A DNA stretch of 19,774 nt from Anaerolineaceae bacterium (GCA_009885445.1 VFKQ01000202.1:1-19774), one strand, 5' to 3'. Counted from the first letter of the stretch, positions 6,705 to 14,547 are shown. A program made the numbers and translations. Notes: generated from the sequence alone by a model not told the origin.

Positions 6705-6728
6705 ACCCGCTTTCGAGCGGGTTTTTTT
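6705..6728 (+). terminator. intrinsic terminator of tRNA-Leu
   Basis: The stem ACCCGCT/AGCGGGT (6705-6711 with 6716-6722) has a stable TTCG tetraloop and is followed by a T-tract to 6728. It begins ten bases past the tRNA end. Confidence 0.93.
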
Positions 6729-6759
6729 GTTAAACTTTCGCGACTGTGCCTAATTTTTT

Positions 6760-6860
6760 ACCGCGAAGGCCACGAAGAACGCAAATTTTTTAGAGGCGCG
6801 AAGCCCCCCTTCGCACCTGATAGATTTTCTTCGCGCCCTTCCTCCACTTCGCGGTGAAAA
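6760..6860. repeat. GCGAAG-family intergenic palindrome
   Basis: The terminal arms ACCGCGAAG (6760-6768) and CTTCGCGGT (6847-6855) are perfectly complementary. Between them GCGAAG/CTTCGC words recur at about 9-base spacing. It lies between the tRNA terminator and the MFS gene. An in-frame GTG at 6854 inside this repeat is not the MFS start. Confidence 0.8.
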
Positions 6861-6889
6861 GCTTCGTATTGAAGTTACACCTCATCTTT

Positions 6890-8038
6890 ATGAAACGCAT
6901 CCCCCTTTCCTTTATTCTCATCACCATCTTCGTGGACGTGCTCGGCTACAGCATGATAATCCCGCTGTTGCCTTTCTTTGTGCAAAAGTTTGGCGCGGGC
7001 GCGGCCGTCGCGGGCACGCTTGCTTCGCTGTACGCATTTCTGCAATTATTCAGCGGCCCCGTGCTCGGGTCATTATCCGATCGCTACGGGCGCAAACCGA
7101 TTCTGCTCCTTTGCCTCTTCGGAACCGCCATTAGTTATGCCCTGTTTGGATTCGCCGCCGCCTTATGGGCCATCTTTCTGGCGGTCCTGCTCGACGGCCT
7201 GACAGGCAATAACCTGACTACTTGCTACGCCTACATCGCCGACATCACAACAAACGATGAACGTGCCCGCGGCATGAGTCTGGCGGGCGCGGCGTTCGGC
7301 CTGGGCGTCATGGCCGGGCCGGCCCTCGGCGGTTTGCTGAGCGGCTACGGTCTGCAGGTTCCCGCCTTCTTCGGCGCAGGCCTTGCCTTTGCAAACACAC
7401 TTTATGGTTTTTTCCTTTTGCCCGAGTCGCTCGCTCCAGAAAAACGTTCGGCTCATCCTATTTCTTTCAACGCATTCACACAACTCAGAGGCTTCTTCAG
7501 CATCGCGTCCATTCGCCCAATTCTTCTGGCCCTCTTCACCCTTAACCTGGCTTTCTCTGGTCTGCAAACTAATTTTCCATTATTTAGTAACGCTCGCTTC
7601 GGCTGGGACGCGCGCCAAAACGGATTCTTTTTTGCCTTCGTGGGCATGCTGGCTGTCCTTGTGCAGGGATTTCTCTATCGCCGCATTCAGCCTAAATATG
7701 GAGAACGACGACTCGCCATGATTGGCCTGGCGCTCATGTCTGTGGGCATGGCAGGCATCGCCTTTACGCCGCTCGCCTGGTCACTTTTTCCCCTCGTCGC
7801 TCTTGCCGGGCTGGGCAGTAGCACCAGCATCCCATCCCTTTCGGGGCTGGCCTCCCCGCGTACGAGCGAGTCGCAACAAGGTCTGTTGATGGGCGCCCTG
7901 CAAAGCCTGCATGGATTGACCAACATTATTGGTCCGATTATGGCAGGCCTGGCTTTCGAATATATTGGCGTCAGTTCGCCCTATTGGATTGGAAGCGGAT
8001 TGGCCCTGCTGGCCCTGCTCATATCTCGACGCATCTAA
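6890..8038 (+). CDS. MFS efflux transporter (DHA1/TetA-like)
   Basis: This is an integral membrane drug/proton antiporter of the major facilitator superfamily, 382 residues with about twelve hydrophobic segments. It opens MKRIPLSFILITIFVDVLGY, typical of TetA-type exporters. The conserved loop-2/3 motif A is visible as GSLSDRYGRKP, and the fifth segment carries the antiporter-type GxGxxxGPxxGG pattern (GLGVMAGPALGGLLSG). I use the ATG at 6890 because upstream in-frame codons lie inside an intergenic repeat. No Shine-Dalgarno is visible. The substrate is unknown; tetracycline resistance should not be assumed. It converges on the glycosyltransferase gene with 18 bases between stop codons. Confidence 0.9.
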   Translation: MKRIPLSFILITIFVDVLGYSMIIPLLPFFVQKFGAGAAVAGTLASLYAFLQLFSGPVLGSLSDRYGRKPILLLCLFGTAISYALFGFAAALWAIFLAVLLDGLTGNNLTTCYAYIADITTNDERARGMSLAGAAFGLGVMAGPALGGLLSGYGLQVPAFFGAGLAFANTLYGFFLLPESLAPEKRSAHPISFNAFTQLRGFFSIASIRPILLALFTLNLAFSGLQTNFPLFSNARFGWDARQNGFFFAFVGMLAVLVQGFLYRRIQPKYGERRLAMIGLALMSVGMAGIAFTPLAWSLFPLVALAGLGSSTSIPSLSGLASPRTSESQQGLLMGALQSLHGLTNIIGPIMAGLAFEYIGVSSPYWIGSGLALLALLISRRI

Positions 8039-8056
8039 GCCCGCCTCTTTCCGCGC

Positions 8057-9334
8057 TCAGGGCGGCTTCTGTTTAAGAATCATCTCCAGCGCTTCAACGG
8101 CTCGCGCAACGCCATCTTCGGCGCTCAGCCCTGCTCGAATTTTTTGCGCTGCTTCAGCCATCTTCCCATTTTTAAAATCAGCCAGACTCTGCACAAGATT
8201 TTGAACCGTTAATTGCCCCTGCGGAATCGCGCGTGGTCCCGCGCCAAGCGCCTGCACACGTCGCGCCCAAAAGAACTGATCCACAGCCCTGGGAAGCACA
8301 AGCGACGGAATGCCTGCGCGCAACGCGGCCGCCGTCGTCCCTGCCCCGCCGTGGTGGACGGCCACAGCGATGCGTTGAAACAGCCAGCCATGGGGAACAC
8401 TGTCGCACAAGAAAAACACATCGGTGGAAGATTCTCGGTGCGTCAGACCCGCCACGGGCGCGATAATGGCGCGGATCTGGGTCGCTTGAATCGCTTTCAA
8501 AATAATGTCAATCGTTTCATCTGGTCGGCGCAAGCCAGGACTTCCGAATCCAAAATAATAGGGCGACTCGCCAGCATTGAGAAAACTCTCAAGCGCAGGC
8601 GAGGGCACATATCCATCCGTTTCCAGCGGCCAATAGCCGCTGAGAATCGATAGGTCGTTCCAGTCGCGCGGACGTGGCACAATCAACTCACTGAAGGCAT
8701 GCAAAGCCAGGTCAAATTTACCGAACGGCGCGGGCGTGGGACCAAAAAATAACAGCGGTTTCAGTCGCAAACTTTCTTTTCGCCAGCGATTAATCAGCGA
8801 GCGCCACGGAAGCCAGACAGCCAGCCCGGCGAGCAAATAACTGAACCGGTTGTAACCACGCCAGCCGCGCAGGTTGAGAGGAATTATCGGCGAGGGAAAC
8901 TCGCCGGTGGGTAACATCGGTTGCAAGAAAGCGCCGATGCACGGCACGCCAAGCGCCTCAGCGATGGACACGCCCCAAAGGGTGGGCAAACCCACTACGA
9001 GGGCGGACGCGTCGCGGGATACTTCCCAGGCGCTATTCAGCATCTGCGCATAAACAGGTCGGGCGCGTTGCACATAATCCCAAGTAGCACGCAGGCTGTG
9101 AAGTGGATTCCCTTCGTAAGTGAGGGCCGCTTGCCCTTCTGCCGCCGTGAGCAGGTCAGAGGGGTTGCCCTCGATGGGCGCGAAGGGCAGTCGATATCCT
9201 TCGACGAACTCGCGAAAGGCTGGCGGCCCAGCCACGCAGACTTTGTGCCGCGCAGATTGCAGTCCGCGGGCGAGAGCGATAATGGGCTGCACATCGCCGC
9301 GCGTGCCGCTGACGAGGAACACGATAGGTTGCAT
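8057..9334 (-). CDS. UGT/MGT-type glycosyltransferase (GT1 family)
   Basis: This nucleotide-sugar-dependent glycosyltransferase of the GT-B fold has 425 residues, the usual length for the family. The N-terminal acceptor domain starts with SGTRGDVQPIIALARGL (9-25), as in sterol- and macrolide-type glucosyltransferases. The C-terminal donor domain has the family signature from VPHGWLFQRIAVAVHHGGAG (313-332), through TTAAALRAGIPSLVLP, to DQFFWARRV (352-360). The acceptor (a lipid, sterol-like or antibiotic molecule) cannot be told from sequence. No ribosome binding site precedes the ATG. A minus-strand TATAAT (complement of 9341-9346) ends only six bases before it, so the transcript may be leaderless. 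No biosynthetic cluster surrounds it. Confidence 0.92.
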   Translation of the reverse strand: MQPIVFLVSGTRGDVQPIIALARGLQSARHKVCVAGPPAFREFVEGYRLPFAPIEGNPSDLLTAAEGQAALTYEGNPLHSLRATWDYVQRARPVYAQMLNSAWEVSRDASALVVGLPTLWGVSIAEALGVPCIGAFLQPMLPTGEFPSPIIPLNLRGWRGYNRFSYLLAGLAVWLPWRSLINRWRKESLRLKPLLFFGPTPAPFGKFDLALHAFSELIVPRPRDWNDLSILSGYWPLETDGYVPSPALESFLNAGESPYYFGFGSPGLRRPDETIDIILKAIQATQIRAIIAPVAGLTHRESSTDVFFLCDSVPHGWLFQRIAVAVHHGGAGTTAAALRAGIPSLVLPRAVDQFFWARRVQALGAGPRAIPQGQLTVQNLVQSLADFKNGKMAEAAQKIRAGLSAEDGVARAVEALEMILKQKPP

Positions 9335-9339
9335 AAAAG

Positions 9340-9363
9340 AATTATACGCGGGATGGTATAATT
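9340..9363. promoter_or_regulatory. symmetrical divergent -10 boxes (glycosyltransferase / gyrA side)
   Basis: The perfect inverted repeat AATTATAC (9340-9347) and GTATAATT (9356-9363) encloses eight bases. Each arm contains TATAAT reading outward, one toward the glycosyltransferase on the minus strand and one toward gyrA on the plus strand. Matching -35 elements are poor on both sides, so either an activator is needed or the symmetry is also an operator. Confidence 0.55.
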
Positions 9364-9390
9364 ACCCTAATTACACAGTACGCTTCATCT

Positions 9391-9431
9391 AAAGACACGA
9401 GGCCAAAAAGCGGGCCGCTTCGTGTCTTTTT
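9391..9431 (+). terminator. intrinsic terminator in the gyrA leader
   Basis: The stem AAAGACACGA/TCGTGTCTTT (9391-9400 with 9420-9429), with an inner GGCC/GGCC pairing, is followed by T5 (9427-9431). It sits between the outward -10 box at 9357 and the gyrA start at 9588, where no gene ends. It is therefore an attenuator or the end of a short RNA of about 60 nt. Confidence 0.7.
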
Positions 9432-9456
9432 ATGCCAAAAGCCCGACTGGCGCACA

Positions 9457-9547
9457 TTTTCACGGCGAAGTTGGGAAGGCCGCGAAGGTTTTCAAAATCG
9501 CGAAGAAAGCCCTTCGCGCTCTTTTTTTCTTCGCGGTGAAAAAAAAA
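9457..9547. repeat. GCGAAG-family intergenic palindrome upstream of gyrA
   Basis: The arms TTTTCACGGCGAAG (9457-9470) and CTTCGCGGTGAAAA (9529-9542) are complementary with one mismatch. Inner GCGAAG words and the inner pair GCGAAG/CTTCGC (about 9500-9518) repeat the pattern seen near 6760 and 12142. It lies within the gyrA 5' leader. Confidence 0.78.
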
Positions 9548-9587
9548 TTAGCCATTAACGATAAAGACACCCAAACACAGGTAACCC

Positions 9588-12095
9588 ATGGACATCGGAA
9601 CAATAGAACAAGTAGACATTGACGCCCAAATGCGCTCGGCCTATCTCGATTACGCGATGAGCGTCATCGTGGCCCGTGCCCTGCCAGACGCTCGCGACGG
9701 CTTCAAGCCTGTGCACCGCCGCATTCTGTACGCCATGCACGACCTCGGCATGCGCTCCAATACTGCCTACAAGAAATCGGCGCGTATTGTCGGTGAAGTG
9801 CTCGGCAAATATCACCCGCACGGCGACTCGGCTGTTTACGAATCGATGGCGCGTATGGCGCAGAGTTTCTCGTTGCGCTATCCCCTCGTGGATGGGCAGG
9901 GCAACTTCGGCTCGATTGACGGCGACGCTCCAGCGGCCATGCGTTACACCGAGGCGCGCCTGGCCAAGATGGCCGAGGAAATGCTGGCGGATATCGAAAA
10001 GGATACTGTCAATTTCGGCCCCAATTTTGACGATACCCTCGAGGAGCCGCTCGTGCTCCCGGCCCGCCTCCCCAACCTACTTTTGAACGGGTCGGCCGGA
10101 ATCGCAGTGGGCATGGCGACGAATATTCCACCGCACAACCTGCGCGAACTCGTCGGCGCAATTAACCACCTGATCGAAAACTACAACCGCATGGACGAAA
10201 TTCCAGTTGAAGAGCTGATGAAGTTCGTCAGCGGACCAGACTTCCCCACCGGCGGCATGATCGTTGGCACCGAGGGCATCATCTCTGCCTACGGCACAGG
10301 CCGCGGACGTGTCGTCATGCGCGGCATCGCCCACATCGAAGAGATGAAAGGCTCACGCCACCAGATCGTCATCACCGAGATTCCCTACCAGGTTAACAAG
10401 ACCACGCTCATCGAGCGCATCGCCGAGTTGGCCCGCGAAGGCAAACTAGACCAAATCTCCGACCTGCGCGATGAAAGCGACCAGCGCGGCATGAGCATCG
10501 TCATTGAGTTAAAGCGCGGCGCGCAACCCAAGAAAGTACTCAACCAACTTTACAAATACACCACCCTGCAATCCACCTTCGGCGTGATTATGCTCGCCCT
10601 CGTGGACGGTGAGCCGCGCACCCTGCCGCTTAAACGCTCCCTCCAAATTTTCATCGAGCATCGTCAAACCGTCATCGTGCGGCGCACCAACTTTGAGTTG
10701 GCCAAGGCGCGCGCCCGTCAACATATTTTGGACGGTTTGCTCATCGCGCTCAACAATATTGAAGCGGTAATCAAAACCATCCGCGCGGCTGAAGATGCTG
10801 ATGCCGCCAAAGCGGCATTGATCAACAACTTCAAATTAAGCGAGCTTCAAGCGCAAGCAATCCTCGACATGCAGTTGCGCCGCCTAGCCGCGCTCGAACG
10901 CTGGAAGATTGAAGAAGAGCACAAACAGATTACCGCGCAGATCGCCCACTTTGAAGACCTGCTGGCCCACCCCAAGAAAATTTTGGCGCTGATTCAATCA
11001 GACCTCAAGGAAATTGCTGAGAAATTTGGCGATGACCGCCGCACGCGCATCGCCGCCGAAGCCAAAGAAAGTCTCAACGAAGAAGACTTGGTGCAGGATG
11101 AAGCCGTGTTGATCAGCCTCACCGAGCGCGGATATGTGAAGCGCGTGGCGGCCAAGGCCTTCAAATCGCAAACGCGTGGCGGACGCGGCGTGATCGGTCA
11201 CTCCACCAAAGATGAAGACGAAATCGTCATGTTGATTCCGGCGCGCAGTCTCGACACGATGTTGTTCTTCTCCGACAAGGGCAAAGTCTATTCTGAGAAG
11301 GTTTACCAAATCCCCGATTCAGACCGCGCCGCGAAGGGCATCCCCCTCGTCAACATTCTCTCGCTGGATGCGACCGAGCGCGTCACTGCCGCCATCGCGG
11401 TGAGCAGTTTCTCGGCATCGGCCTACGCCATCCTCGCCACCGTGCGCGGAAAAGTCAAACGCGTGGACCTCGAAGAGTTCGCCGCTGTGCGCCCCTCCGG
11501 CCTGATTGCGATGGGACTCGAAAAGGACGACCGGCTTGGTTGGGCAAGATTAACCAGCGGCAAAGACGAGGTCATCTTCGTCACCGAGAACGGACAGGCT
11601 TTGCGCTTCAACGAGTCGAAGGTGCGCTCAATGGGGCGACAAGCCTCGGGCGTGCAAGCCATCAAACTCAAAAAGGGCGACGCTGTCACCAGTATGGATG
11701 TCGTCGTCAAAGAGAGCAACTTGTTAGTGGTGACCACTGGCGGTTTCGGCAAACAGACTCCGCTTAAAGAATATTCGCCCAAAGGCCGCGCCACTAACGG
11801 CATCTCTACCATTGACCAAAAGGCGCTGAAGGAAATCGGCAAAATTGCCGCCGCGCGCGTGGTGCAAAGCGACGACGACTTGACCATCATGACCGCGCAA
11901 GGCGTGACCATCCGCATCAAAGTAAAAGACGTGAAGCAGGCTGGCCGCGCCACGAAGGGCGTCCACTTGATTAAGCCGCAGGAGGGTGACAGCGTGGCCT
12001 CCGTGGCTTGCATCTCTGCGGATGACTTGAAGAAGGTCGGCGCGCAAGTCAGCGAAGGCGAAGCAGAAGAGAAAGCCCAACCCGAGTTGATTTAA
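9588..12095 (+). CDS. gyrA: DNA gyrase subunit A
   Basis: This is the DNA breakage-reunion subunit of the A2B2 gyrase, which introduces negative supercoils. The 835-residue protein has the winged-helix and tower domains, with catalytic tyrosine Tyr120 in MRYTEARL. The quinolone-resistance region reads HPHGDSAVYES with Ser81 and Glu85, so it has the susceptible-type serine at the main resistance position. The GyrA box QTRGGRG (528-534) in the C-terminal beta-pinwheel separates it from ParC. The C-terminus is acidic. Only a weak AGGT precedes the ATG. gyrB is not in the window. The leader contains a terminator hairpin and a palindromic repeat. Confidence 0.98.
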   Translation: MDIGTIEQVDIDAQMRSAYLDYAMSVIVARALPDARDGFKPVHRRILYAMHDLGMRSNTAYKKSARIVGEVLGKYHPHGDSAVYESMARMAQSFSLRYPLVDGQGNFGSIDGDAPAAMRYTEARLAKMAEEMLADIEKDTVNFGPNFDDTLEEPLVLPARLPNLLLNGSAGIAVGMATNIPPHNLRELVGAINHLIENYNRMDEIPVEELMKFVSGPDFPTGGMIVGTEGIISAYGTGRGRVVMRGIAHIEEMKGSRHQIVITEIPYQVNKTTLIERIAELAREGKLDQISDLRDESDQRGMSIVIELKRGAQPKKVLNQLYKYTTLQSTFGVIMLALVDGEPRTLPLKRSLQIFIEHRQTVIVRRTNFELAKARARQHILDGLLIALNNIEAVIKTIRAAEDADAAKAALINNFKLSELQAQAILDMQLRRLAALERWKIEEEHKQITAQIAHFEDLLAHPKKILALIQSDLKEIAEKFGDDRRTRIAAEAKESLNEEDLVQDEAVLISLTERGYVKRVAAKAFKSQTRGGRGVIGHSTKDEDEIVMLIPARSLDTMLFFSDKGKVYSEKVYQIPDSDRAAKGIPLVNILSLDATERVTAAIAVSSFSASAYAILATVRGKVKRVDLEEFAAVRPSGLIAMGLEKDDRLGWARLTSGKDEVIFVTENGQALRFNESKVRSMGRQASGVQAIKLKKGDAVTSMDVVVKESNLLVVTTGGFGKQTPLKEYSPKGRATNGISTIDQKALKEIGKIAAARVVQSDDDLTIMTAQGVTIRIKVKDVKQAGRATKGVHLIKPQEGDSVASVACISADDLKKVGAQVSEGEAEEKAQPELI

Positions 12096-12106
12096 GTTCT
12101 TCTGCG

Positions 12107-12261
12107 TATACTGAGCACGGTCACTTTCTGCGCTTTTCTCACCGCGAAGATGCGAAGCCGCGAAGGATATTCGAGAGCGCGAAGGCTTGCCTTTTATCCC
12201 TTTCATCCGTGGTTAGATTTCCCGATTCTCAAAACCGCAAATTATGACCGTGCGCGGTATA
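12107..12261. repeat. MITE-like intergenic repeat, copy 2 (complete)
   Basis: The element is bounded by imperfect terminal inverted repeats: TATACTGAGCACGGTCA (12107-12123) and TGACCGTGCGCGGTATA (12245-12261), complementary at 15 of 17 positions. Inside is the 99-base block (12142-12240) that is identical to bases 1-99. It has no coding capacity. It lies just after the gyrA stop and before the bidirectional terminator. The termini begin with TA, but a target-site duplication cannot be judged from two copies. Confidence 0.75.
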
Positions 12262-12265
12262 GAAT

Positions 12266-12309
12266 AAAAAACAGACCGGCTCATTTGCATGAGCCGGTCT
12301 GTTTTTTTT
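12266..12309. terminator. bidirectional terminator between gyrA and the birA operon
   Basis: A perfect 13-bp stem CAGACCGGCTCAT/ATGAGCCGGTCTG (12272-12284 with 12289-12301) with loop TTGC has A6 on one side and T8 on the other. It can therefore terminate transcription in both directions, serving gyrA (plus) and the small gene below birA (minus). Confidence 0.94.
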
Positions 12310-12366
12310 GATTTTCTTGGTGACTTTGAGACTTTGTGCCTTTGTGATTAAAGCAATAGGTTGAAT
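12310..12366. repeat. half-copy of the CTTTGTG-type repeat
   Basis: The words GACTTTGAGACTTTGTGCC, then TTTGTGATTA, match the right halves of the palindromes at 4634 and 6010, with no left half beside them. It looks like a decayed or one-armed copy in a region without coding sequence. Confidence 0.5.
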
Positions 12367-12594
12367 TTAGAAAACAAATTTCCCGGTAAAGATCATCAGC
12401 ATGGCGCCCATCACACATACCGCCATCATGAGCATGAACGCCAGCAAGAATCGCTGTTGCGCCGTCAGGCCCAGGATCTTGCCCGAGGAGCGCTTGCGGG
12501 ATGGGACAGCGTTTTTTTCATCTGGAAAGAATTCAATCTGTCCTTCGTCAAATCCCGATGTTTCTTGTGCTTCATTGCGGAGACCGTCAAACAT
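12367..12594 (-). CDS. small tail-anchored membrane protein
   Basis: This 75-residue protein has an acidic, soluble N-terminal half (residues 1-45) and one hydrophobic segment near the C-terminus (about 49-70, RFLLAFMLMMAVCVMGAMLM). It is preceded by a basic stretch SRKRSSGK that should stay in the cytoplasm. Its start lies 12 bases past the birA stop, so it is the second gene of that transcript and is followed by the bidirectional terminator. I recall similar short proteins in Anaerolineae genomes but know no function, and a link to biotin is not implied. Confidence 0.7.
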   Translation of the reverse strand: MFDGLRNEAQETSGFDEGQIEFFPDEKNAVPSRKRSSGKILGLTAQQRFLLAFMLMMAVCVMGAMLMIFTGKFVF

Positions 12595-12606
12595 GGGCGT
12601 ATTCTA

Positions 12607-13380
12607 TCACGCGGGGCGCAGGTGTATTTCCCCAAAATGTACTGTCACGAATTTGTCATCTACCTGCAAACGCAGAGAGCCGTCGGCCTCAAGCCCGTCT
12701 ACGACGCCGATCAGCGCAGTCTCAGCGCCCTGCCACACGCGGACTTGCTGACCTTTGTAGGCCAGCGATTGATTCCAGGCTTCGAGCAATTCGCCAGTGG
12801 CCAGGCGCTCGCGCCAGTGGGCGATGAGTTGAAGTGTATTGCGCAACAAATCAAAACGTTCGGAAGTTTGTCCAAGCTCTGCCTCAACGCTGGTGGCGGG
12901 GAAGGAAAGTTCTGCGGGCGGAGGTACCGAAGCCGACAAAACATTCACTCCGATTCCGAGAACGATGGCTTCTAGCTTGTCGCCCGACCAGCTGGTTTCA
13001 GCCAGAATGCCAGCCACTTTTTTGCGGTTAATTAAAACGTCGTTGGGCCATTTAATTTGAGCAGTCAAGCCCAGCGAGCGGAGCGCGTCGACGAGGGCCA
13101 CGGCGCCCAGGCCGGTGATCAGGCTCGGGGAAGCAGACTCGCTTGCAGACGGGCGCAGAATCAAGCTGAAGGCCAGAGCGGCCCCTCGAGGCGTGACCCA
13201 CTTGCGGCGCGAACGGCCGCGTCCGGCAGTCTGCTCGTCGGCGCTGACCAGTGAAAAATCCGCCGCGCCATTCAGCGCCCAGGCGAGGGCTTCGTTGTTG
13301 GTCGAGCCGATCGAATCAAAATGGCGCAATCCGCCCAGCGCAATCGGCGAGAGGAATTTTTGAAGTGTGGTTGAGTCCAT
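12607..13380 (-). CDS. birA: biotin--[acetyl-CoA-carboxylase] ligase (monofunctional BirA)
   Basis: The enzyme activates biotin as biotinyl-AMP and attaches it to the carrier lysine of biotin-dependent carboxylases. The 257-residue chain shows DSIGSTNNEA (22-31), the adenylate loop GRGRSRRKW (53-61), KWPNDVLI (110-117) and KKVAGILAE (120-128), then a C-terminal SH3-like domain. There is no N-terminal helix-turn-helix, so this is a class I ligase that cannot repress bio genes as E. coli BirA does. A TTG three codons upstream (13389) is possible, but the ATG at 13380 is preferred; neither has a clear ribosome site. A terminator for the M23 gene lies just upstream. Confidence 0.95.
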   Translation of the reverse strand: MDSTTLQKFLSPIALGGLRHFDSIGSTNNEALAWALNGAADFSLVSADEQTAGRGRSRRKWVTPRGAALAFSLILRPSASESASPSLITGLGAVALVDALRSLGLTAQIKWPNDVLINRKKVAGILAETSWSGDKLEAIVLGIGVNVLSASVPPPAELSFPATSVEAELGQTSERFDLLRNTLQLIAHWRERLATGELLEAWNQSLAYKGQQVRVWQGAETALIGVVDGLEADGSLRLQVDDKFVTVHFGEIHLRPA

Positions 13381-13385
13381 AAGAA

Positions 13386-13424
13386 TCAAAAACCCGTTAT
13401 CTACACGGTCAGAAAACGGGTTTG
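13386..13424 (-). terminator. terminator of the M23 peptidase gene
   Basis: The stem AAACCCGTT/AACGGGTTT (13390-13398 with 13415-13423, 16-base loop) is followed on the minus strand by about five T. It lies within about 40 bases of the peptidase stop codon and directly before birA. Confidence 0.72.
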
Positions 13425-13428
13425 TTTT

Positions 13429-14484
13429 TTACTGCACGTAATCGAGCGGGTTCACACTTGCGCCGCCGAGGCGGATTTCAAAATGCAAATGCGCGCCAAA
13501 CGAATTGCCGGTGTTGCCGGCCGTTCCAATCTGATCACCCTGACTGACCGACTGGCACATATTCACAAAGTAGGTTGTCAAGTGGGCGTATAAAGTTACG
13601 TATCCGTTGCCATGGTCAATCTGTACCATGTTGCCATAACCATATTGGCTCCAACCTGCAAACGTCACTACGCCGTGGTCTGCCGCCAAAAGCACGTCGC
13701 CTTCGATAGCGGTCATATCAATACCGAGATGCCCCGCACCGTAGCTATTACCCGAAATGGTGTGTGGCTCCCCCGCCACAGACCAGATGAAAGAACCTGA
13801 TCCAGGGCGGCCGCCGCCGCAAGCGTTACTGCCGCTCCCCGAGCTACTAGATTGACTCCAGGCCAGCGAACTCCAGTCGAACAATTCACGTGAGCCGCCA
13901 GGAATCATGACCAGCGCGCCGGGTTTGAAATCGGGATTGGTCAGGTCTACATCGTTGCCTGCGAAATTAATAATATCGTCCACCGCGGCTTTAAATTGCG
14001 CGGCGATTTTATCCAGCCTGTCGCCCTGTTGCCAGACATAATAAATTCCGTCCACCGGCGGGATGAGCAAAATCATGCCCGGGCGCAAACCATGCGGGTC
14101 GTCGTTGAGTACGTCTTTGTTGTTGTAAAGAATCGACTCGGCGCTGATGCCAAATTTTTCTTCAAGCTTGCTCATTGCGTCGCCGCGTTCCACCGTATAT
14201 TTAACTGCCTGGTAACGCGGCAGTTCAGCGGGGATGTTAGTAATCAATTGGATGCGCCGCCCCACAGCGGGCTCGGCGACGGAGACCGGCGGCAGTCCCA
14301 AATTGACGGCGGGCGCTTCGCTGTTCGGGCCGACAGTGGGCACGGCCTCAGTGGCCTGATTGCTGCCCCGAGCGCCGCGCCACCACATCGCACCACCCAG
14401 CAGTGACGCGACAAGGGCCGCCGTCACCAGCCAGGAGACAAATGCGAAGCGATTGTTATTCCAAAGAGTCAAGATTTTTTTCAT
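13429..14484 (-). CDS. membrane-anchored LysM / M23-family metallopeptidase
   Basis: This is a peptidoglycan-remodelling endopeptidase or its scaffold, acting outside the membrane. The 351 residues start KKILTLWNNN, followed by one membrane segment (about 16-34) and a low-complexity linker. Two LysM-like carbohydrate-binding modules follow (about 96-142, YTVERGDAMSKLEEKFGIS; about 149-195, YYVWQQGDRLDKIAAQF). A Ser/Gly linker leads to the LytM domain (about 230-351). Zn-ligand and catalytic residues look intact: H252 and D256 in HLGIDM, H301 in YAHL, and H332/H334 in GAHLHFE, so it is probably active. I use the ATG at 14484; a TTG at 14505 is possible. No clear ribosome site is seen. It follows rho on the same strand after 63 bases. 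Confidence 0.92.
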   Translation of the reverse strand: MKKILTLWNNNRFAFVSWLVTAALVASLLGGAMWWRGARGSNQATEAVPTVGPNSEAPAVNLGLPPVSVAEPAVGRRIQLITNIPAELPRYQAVKYTVERGDAMSKLEEKFGISAESILYNNKDVLNDDPHGLRPGMILLIPPVDGIYYVWQQGDRLDKIAAQFKAAVDDIINFAGNDVDLTNPDFKPGALVMIPGGSRELFDWSSLAWSQSSSSGSGSNACGGGRPGSGSFIWSVAGEPHTISGNSYGAGHLGIDMTAIEGDVLLAADHGVVTFAGWSQYGYGNMVQIDHGNGYVTLYAHLTTYFVNMCQSVSQGDQIGTAGNTGNSFGAHLHFEIRLGGASVNPLDYVQ

Positions 14485-14547
14485 AGTCTGATAGTTTTTA
14501 CACAAACGAACTGCGGGGCAGCAAAAAAGTTGCGTGGGGTCAAATGA

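Noticed and set aside
8039..8090. Terminator between the convergent MFS and glycosyltransferase genes
   Set aside because: The only pairing (GCCCGCC with GGGCGGC) has internal mismatches and no adjacent T-tract.
9457..9547. Possible CRISPR-like array from evenly spaced GCGAAG words
   Set aside because: The spacing is about nine bases, the words are palindromic about a centre, and there are no spacers of 30-40 bases or cas genes.
11423..12013. Minus-strand open frame of 196 codons inside gyrA
   Set aside because: It overlaps the gyrA C-terminal domain, which is clearly coding on the plus strand, and has no recognisable motif.
9588..12095. Assignment as ParC (topoisomerase IV)
   Set aside because: A GyrA box (QTRGGRG, 528-534) is present and the overall sequence is GyrA-like.
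12361..12975. Plus-strand open frame of 204 codons across the small protein gene and birA
   Set aside because: It runs antisense to two genes with good protein evidence and shows no motif or start signal.
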